Shown: piece after piece, positions 60,955-64,000 of the stretch
Layout: the number at the start of each line of letters is the position of its first letter
How positions within the stretch are numbered: position 1 is the first letter of the stretch
Assembly (NCBI GenBank): GCA_021730635.1
Contig: JAJNNC010000001.1
Span: 496,001-560,000, forward strand
Length of the DNA stretch: 64,000 bases
Direction: 5' to 3'
Source: Catalimonadaceae bacterium JC749
Lineage (GTDB): Bacteria; Bacteroidota; Bacteroidia; Cytophagales; Cyclobacteriaceae
Program-made: the position numbers and the translations under genes
Notes under the pieces: model-generated
Told to the model about the DNA's origin: nothing
Seen by the model: only the letters and a program-made list of their open reading frames with translations
Databases searched by the model: none

Positions 60955-61365
60955 TTACCTTTTTTCCCCTAAACTAAACCAGTTCCCTGAGTTATCTTTA
61001 AAGATGGCTTCCACCCCATAAAACTCCTCTGTCGGCTCCTTGACGAACTCCACTCCTTTCGCTTTGAGTTCCTCATAGGTAGCCCGAATGTTGGGCGTTT
61101 CAAATACGCCAAACCCAAAGGTTCCGTTTTTGACCAAATCTCTCATGCTCTTCGCGGTTTCCTTATTGAATACGATACCCTCCTGTATGGGCATCAGCGT
61201 AATTTCCAGGTCTGGCTGTTCCTTGGGGCCAACCGTCAGCCAGCGTGCATTAGACCCCATGGGCGCATCAGTTCTTACCTCAAAGCCCAGTTTACCGACA
61301 TAAAAATCCTGTGCTTCCTGCTGATCCAGCACATAAATACAAGTGTGCGACATTTTGGTGATCAT
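60955..61365 (-). CDS. VOC family protein, partner of the AraC regulator
   Basis: These 136 residues show KMSHTCIYVLDQQEAQDFYVGKLG at the start and AIFKDNSGNWFSLGEKR at the end. The metal-ligand pattern (H near residue 6, E or Q mid-way, final glutamate absent) is not fully that of glyoxalase I. It starts 60 bp after the stop of the AraC gene on the same strand, so the two form an operon; such pairs are common and probably sense and detoxify a small molecule. Confidence 0.85.
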   Translation of the reverse strand: MITKMSHTCIYVLDQQEAQDFYVGKLGFEVRTDAPMGSNARWLTVGPKEQPDLEITLMPIQEGIVFNKETAKSMRDLVKNGTFGFGVFETPNIRATYEELKAKGVEFVKEPTEEFYGVEAIFKDNSGNWFSLGEKR

Positions 61366-61425
61366 AGCTTTTTTTTGGTAAAGGTAACAGGAAGAAAAAC
61401 AGGAGATTTCTTGAAAATTGCGTTT

Positions 61426-61860
61426 TTAGGGGGTCCAGCCACTGACGCTGGCAAAACAGCCGGGCACATAATGCAAAGGTTGTTTTTGCATTAACTTCCG
61501 CTTCCGCCTCTCTTGCCTGCGATATACCTGGGGCGTTATTCCCGTTCGTCGTTTAAATAGTGAAGAAAAAGAGCCTACACTCTCAAAACCAACTTCAAAA
61601 CAGATAGTAGCCACCGGTATATGCTCTTGACTCAGCAAGACCTTGGCTTTTTCTATTCGCTGCGTCATCAGGTATTGGTGCGGTGTCTGGCCATAAGCTT
61701 CTTTAAATAATCGGATAAAATGATATTTGGAAAAATAAGCCTCATGGGCAATATCATTCAGGTTAATGGGCTGATAGTAATGCTGGTCAATAAATAATTT
61801 GGCTCGTACAATACGGCGGTACAAATAGACAGCGGGGTATGCTGATGCTTTCTTTTTCAT
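61426..61860 (-). CDS. AraC-family transcriptional regulator, DNA-binding domain only
   Basis: These 144 residues consist essentially of the AraC double HTH: INLNDIAHEAYFSKYHFIRLFKEAYGQTPHQYLMTQRIEKAKVLL, then VATICFEVGFESVGSFSSLFKRRTGITPQVYR. There is no N-terminal ligand-binding domain, as in MarA/SoxS-type activators. The gene is first in an operon with the VOC gene and is 78 bp from the divergent hydrolase gene at 61939. Confidence 0.9.
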   Translation of the reverse strand: MKKKASAYPAVYLYRRIVRAKLFIDQHYYQPINLNDIAHEAYFSKYHFIRLFKEAYGQTPHQYLMTQRIEKAKVLLSQEHIPVATICFEVGFESVGSFSSLFKRRTGITPQVYRRQERRKRKLMQKQPLHYVPGCFASVSGWTP

Positions 61861-61938
61861 CCGATAGAAAAGTATAAGCTATAAATTACAAATACCAGCA
61901 TTTAATGTCTATCTTCTGGCACTGTTTGTTATGCAATT

Positions 61939-62916
61939 ATGAAAGTCTTGTGTAGCCATCAAGTTTACAGGGTTGGCTGTTTGATTCTGGGATTCTTCTC
62001 AGCAATAAGTGCTCCCCCGGAGCATCATCCTATCACGGAGGAGGTAGAATTAAAAACAGCTTCGGGTTCACTGTATGGTACCCTGTCCATGCCTCAGGAA
62101 GCGCAGCCCTGTCCGGTAGTATTGATCATTGCTGGTTCAGGCCCTACCGACCGCAACGGCAACAGCGATTTACTGCCAGGAAAAAACAATGCCCTGAAAA
62201 TGATTGCAGACAGCCTGGCTCAGGCTGGTTTTGCTTCCCTCCGGTACGATAAGCGAGGGGTAAGAGCTAGCAGGGCAGCCGCTTCGCAGGAAGAACATCT
62301 TCGTTTTGAGCACTATGTAGAAGATGCTGTCGCCTGGATCCATCAACTCAAAAAAGACAAAAGGTTGACAAAAATAGTAGTGTTAGGGCATAGTGAAGGT
62401 TCACTCATCGGCATGCTGGCTGCCCGTAAAACACGGACAGACGCTTTCATATCGGTGGCAGGAGCTGCCCAACCTGCCGATTCTCTGATCCTGGAGCAGC
62501 TTAGCACACAACCCGATTTCGTCCGGGAGGAAGCAAACAAAATTATTAAAGAACTTAAAAAAGGACATACCGTTCAGGCTGTGGGCTCAGGCTTTTATGC
62601 CTTGTTCAGGCCCAGCGTGCAACCCTATCTCATGTCCTGGTTTCAATACCATCCTGCCAGGGAAATTGCCAGACTCAAACAGCCTGTACTGATTGTACAG
62701 GGCACTACCGATCTGCAGGTACAGGTAAAAGAAGCCAAACGACTGGTAACAGTGAATCCAAAGGCTGAACTCGTTCTTATCGAAGGGATGAACCATATAC
62801 TAAAAGGATCCTCTACCGATACACAGGAAAATATCGCCTCCTATAGCACCCCGGACCTCCCCCTGGCTCAGGGATTCATGCCAGCGATTATCCGCTTCCT
62901 GCAACACTATTTGTAA
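61939..62916 (+). CDS. Exported alpha/beta hydrolase (Aes/DLH-like)
   Basis: These 325 residues have an N-terminal hydrophobic stretch (about 10-25). The hydrolase core shows VVLIIAGSGPTDRNGN (oxyanion), FASLRYDKRGVRAS, the elbow VVLGHSEGSLIG with its serine, QGTTDLQVQV with the acid, and GMNHILKGS with the histidine. This is the group of bacterial exported hydrolases similar to YqkD/CocE-like esterases. It diverges from the AraC-VOC operon, which may regulate it (inference from layout). A TGGCAC sequence lies just upstream but has no palindrome pair. Confidence 0.88.
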   Translation: MKVLCSHQVYRVGCLILGFFSAISAPPEHHPITEEVELKTASGSLYGTLSMPQEAQPCPVVLIIAGSGPTDRNGNSDLLPGKNNALKMIADSLAQAGFASLRYDKRGVRASRAAASQEEHLRFEHYVEDAVAWIHQLKKDKRLTKIVVLGHSEGSLIGMLAARKTRTDAFISVAGAAQPADSLILEQLSTQPDFVREEANKIIKELKKGHTVQAVGSGFYALFRPSVQPYLMSWFQYHPAREIARLKQPVLIVQGTTDLQVQVKEAKRLVTVNPKAELVLIEGMNHILKGSSTDTQENIASYSTPDLPLAQGFMPAIIRFLQHYL

Positions 62917-63032
62917 AGTAATTAAAAAGTCATAGACAACAGCATGATTATATCAATCCTCAACTTTTGACTACTTTGTAAACCATGTTGCCCTTATCCA
63001 TGTTAATAGATGTATATACATGAATTATTGAC

Positions 63033-63578
63033 ATGGGATACGAAGCAATGCATATAGATACACTGATACAGAAACGATTCAGCCCCCGGTCTTTTAAAGA
63101 TCAAAATATTAGCCGGCAAATGTTAGAGCAACTTTTTGAAGCGGCCCGCCGGGCTCCTTCCAGCTTCAACGAACAGCCCTGGCGATTTATTTATGCTACC
63201 CGCGACGATGAAGAAGCTTATGTAAAGTTGCTGGACTGCCTGAACGAAAAAAACAGAAGTTGGGCCCAACAGGCACCGGTGATCATGCTCAGTGTTGCCA
63301 AAACCACCTTTTCAAAAAGTGATGTACAAAACCGGCACGCCTGGCACGATACAGGTATGGCTATGGCTTTCTTGCTGCTCAAGGCCACAGAGCTGGACCT
63401 TTATGTGCGCCAGATTGCAGGCTTTTCTCCGGAAAAAGCCAGAGAACTTTTGCACATTCCGGACGATTATGAACCTCTGGCGATGGCAGCTTTAGGTTAT
63501 CTGGGCGACGAAGAAAATCCTCAAAAACCCCGTAAGCCCATAGAAACCTTTGCATTCCAAGGACAATGGCCTTCCTGA
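63033..63578 (+). CDS. Nitroreductase family protein
   Basis: These 181 residues contain the nitroreductase features HIDTLIQKRFSPRSFKD (FMN-phosphate Arg/Ser region) and EAARRAPSSFNEQPWRFIYA. DTGMAMAFLLLKATELDLYVRQIAG and PLAMAALGYLGDEENPQKPRKP follow. FMN enzymes of this kind reduce nitro compounds, quinones or flavins with NAD(P)H. An alternative ATG at 63048 removes five residues and would suit the motif equally well. It stands alone ahead of the YfiT-like gene. Confidence 0.9.
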   Translation: MGYEAMHIDTLIQKRFSPRSFKDQNISRQMLEQLFEAARRAPSSFNEQPWRFIYATRDDEEAYVKLLDCLNEKNRSWAQQAPVIMLSVAKTTFSKSDVQNRHAWHDTGMAMAFLLLKATELDLYVRQIAGFSPEKARELLHIPDDYEPLAMAALGYLGDEENPQKPRKPIETFAFQGQWPS

Positions 63579-63737
63579 TCGGATAATCTGGCGTCTATCT
63601 TTCAGTGCATACTTTTCTGGTTAGAAGAATTCAGCTGGCATCAGCAGAATGAGAGATTATTGTAGGATAATGAACCGGAGGCAGGTAACTTATCATCTAC
63701 AATTTCCGGTATACTCAATAATACAACTCTCGATACT

Positions 63738-64000
63738 ATGCAACTGGAAACACTACGATATCCAATCGGCAAATTTTCGCCTCCCCAACAGATTTCTCCT
63801 GAGGAAAGGCAACATCATATTGCCGAGATAGAAAGCCTTCCGCAGAAGATGCGCCAGGCGGTAGAAAATCTGTCAGACGCACAACTGGATACCCCTTACC
63901 GGGAAGGAGGTTGGACCATCCGGCAAGTCGTTCATCATGTGCCCGACAGCCACCTCAACGGTTATATCCGTTTTAAATGGACCTTAACAGAAGAGCAACC
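63738..64000 (+). CDS. YfiT/DinB-like putative thiol transferase (N-terminal part)
   Basis: The frame opens at the ATG at 63738 and runs off the right edge after 87 residues. LRYPIGKFSPP at the start, then IESLPQKMRQAV and LDTPYREGGWTIRQVVHHV with DSHLNGYIRFKW, mark the YfiT family, a DinB-type four-helix metal protein. The first metal-ligand histidine (VVHHVPDSH) is in place. Members are thought to act as bacillithiol or similar thiol transferases. The C-terminal half lies outside the window. Confidence 0.88.
   Translation, partial: MQLETLRYPIGKFSPPQQISPEERQHHIAEIESLPQKMRQAVENLSDAQLDTPYREGGWTIRQVVHHVPDSHLNGYIRFKWTLTEEQ

Noticed and set aside
61917-61935. TGGCAC-TGTTT before the hydrolase at 61939, resembling a -24 element
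   Set aside because: It lies too close to the ATG, the -12 half is wrong and no palindrome pair is upstream.
63649-63831. 60-codon frame overlapping the start of the YfiT-like gene
   Set aside because: It runs in another frame into a clearly recognised family member.

Overview
The window looks like chromosomal DNA of a Bacteroidota bacterium, most likely of the order Cytophagales (inference, since no rRNA gene is present). Two secreted proteins carry type IX secretion (T9SS) type A C-terminal sorting domains. There is an array of about 800-residue FtsX/MacB-type permeases beginning M(L/F/I)KNYL and ending NPVxSLR(S/N/D)E. A TPR-histidine-kinase/LytTR pair, a REP-associated tyrosine transposase relic and a general lack of strong Shine-Dalgarno sites fit the same picture. 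No rRNA, tRNA, CRISPR array, prophage or intact insertion sequence was recognised.

Layout. 1-10.3 kb: housekeeping and stress genes: LON-domain protein (cut by the window edge), class V aminotransferase, XdhC plus MobA-like pair, a broken REP transposase, a cytochrome c-fused PQQ sugar dehydrogenase with a TlpA-like thioredoxin, an alpha/beta hydrolase, a run of small DUF1579/SRPBCC/VOC proteins, and a GH130-like lipoprotein. 10.6-18.6 kb: SulP transporter, an OmpR-type two-component system, a CPA2 antiporter whose 3' end is repeated on the far side of a PIN toxin-antitoxin pair, and a DUF697 membrane protein. 19-46.8 kb: eight full-length permeases, interrupted by a possible clan CD peptidase-like protein, a CHASE3-GAF sensor, an S74-domain and T9SS-domain operon and a LytTR two-component system. 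46.8-55 kb: chromate transporter, YceI protein, small membrane proteins, an internally deleted ninth permease, a four-helix-bundle protein and a large LamG/Ig-like T9SS protein. 55.7-64 kb: the ATP-grasp/alpha-E/transglutaminase cluster, a secreted pentapeptide protein, MsrB, an AraC-VOC pair, a hydrolase, a nitroreductase and a partial YfiT/DinB protein.

The most striking signal is in the intergenic DNA. Seven loci each carry two 16-bp palindromes (consensus TGTnCG-N4-yGnACA) whose starts are exactly 20 bp apart. Each pair is followed 43-55 bp later by a TGGCAY-N5-TTgaa element resembling a sigma-54 -24/-12 promoter. The pairs stand before permease genes, before the deleted permease, before a secreted pentapeptide-repeat protein, and before a 170-nt structured segment with its own terminator that is probably a small RNA. 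The permease genes without a pair (33543, 36162, 44302) are instead preceded by long inverted-repeat elements built of 7-8 nt NNACGGT / ACCGTNN units. The array is therefore probably three or more sigma-54 transcription units under one unseen activator, with large hairpins between the cistrons inside two of them. No ABC ATPase and no sigma-54 activator is encoded in the window.
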